Assembly: GCA_016712265.1 (NCBI GenBank)
Contig: JADJRJ010000018.1
Location: 1 to 37,294, forward strand
Length of the DNA stretch: 37,294 nucleotides
Direction of reading: 5' to 3'
Origin: Gemmatimonadota bacterium
GTDB taxonomy: Bacteria; Gemmatimonadota; Gemmatimonadetes; Gemmatimonadales; Gemmatimonadaceae
A model generated the notes under the pieces. The model had not been told where the DNA came from. It ran no database searches and saw only the letters and a list, made by a program, of their open reading frames with translations. A program made the position numbers and the translations under genes. Below are positions 37,196-37,294 of this stretch, piece by piece (position 1 is the first letter of the stretch; each line of letters opens with the position of its first letter).

Positions 37196-37294
37196 GTGTC
37201 CCAGCTGTCCCATCAGCCACCACCAGGCACGACAGGGTGCTGGATGCTGCGACACACGGTCGGTACCCTCACGCTGCTCCACGTGTCGAACACC
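37196..37294 (+). CDS. Partial ORF running off the window end
   Basis: GTG 37196 opens 33 codons without stop (VSQLSHQPPPGTTGCWMLRH onwards) up to the last base. If the window ends join, this frame continues without stop into the gene at 22. It may be the true 5' part of that gene, or a chance open frame. Confidence 0.35.
   Translation, partial: MSQLSHQPPPGTTGCWMLRHTVGTLTLLHVSNT

Noticed and set aside
1..37294. A toxin-antitoxin, restriction or other recognised anti-phage defence system
   Set aside because: No matching pair or domain set was visible; the only candidate is the repressor-linked membrane protein, reported as inference.

Overview
The window looks like most or all of the genome of a temperate, long-tailed (siphovirus-type) bacteriophage of a high-GC Gram-positive (Actinomycetota) host. 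The support is the high GC content, many GTG starts, tightly overlapping ATGA/GTGA gene junctions, a WhiB-family regulator, an LPXTG wall-anchored protein, an actinophage-style terminase and a PGRP/amidase-type endolysin. No host chromosomal gene is visible. The host genus cannot be named from the sequence alone.

Layout. (1) 22-17831, plus strand, late genes: HNH-like protein, small and large terminase, a zinc-ribbon HNH endonuclease, portal, scaffold, major capsid protein, neck/connector proteins, two tandem tail-tube-like proteins, a short tape measure, distal tail protein, C1q-like tip protein, an endolysin with two membrane lysis proteins, a long repeat-built tail fibre, and a terminal TIM-barrel glycoside hydrolase. 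(2) 17832-18198, attachment region: a strong terminator, the 3' half of a tRNA-Gly(GCC) gene as the attP core, a second terminator, and direct repeats on both sides that look like integrase arm sites. (3) 18199-20857, lysogeny module: tyrosine integrase; on the minus strand a repressor followed by a membrane protein (probably expressed in the lysogen); a divergent operator/promoter region; a Cro-like protein; then an excisionase-like protein. (4) 20854-37192, plus strand, early region: many very small genes (membrane micropeptides, lipoproteins, zinc-ribbon proteins) interspersed with an IS110-tail-like protein, an LPXTG protein, an orphan DNA methyltransferase, a Cas4/RecB-like exonuclease, a WhiB protein, a RuvC-like resolvase, a GIY-YIG protein and a primase-helicase whose 3' end carries an iteron array between two DnaA-box matches (candidate origin).

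The attP lies in the middle, with phage genes on both sides, so this is the order of a free phage genome and not of an integrated prophage. The last open frame (from 37196) is in phase with the first gene at position 1, so the window may be a whole circularly permuted genome, although this cannot be proved here.

The most unusual features are: a 29-base identical element at the 5' ends of otherwise unrelated genes; a 34-base exact repeat shared in different frames by the exonuclease and the RuvC gene; a perfect 186-base in-frame tandem duplication; a chimeric small gene made by tandem duplication; paralogous pairs of lipoproteins and of about 45-residue membrane peptides; tandem tail-tube paralogues; and the candidate origin inside the primase-helicase gene.
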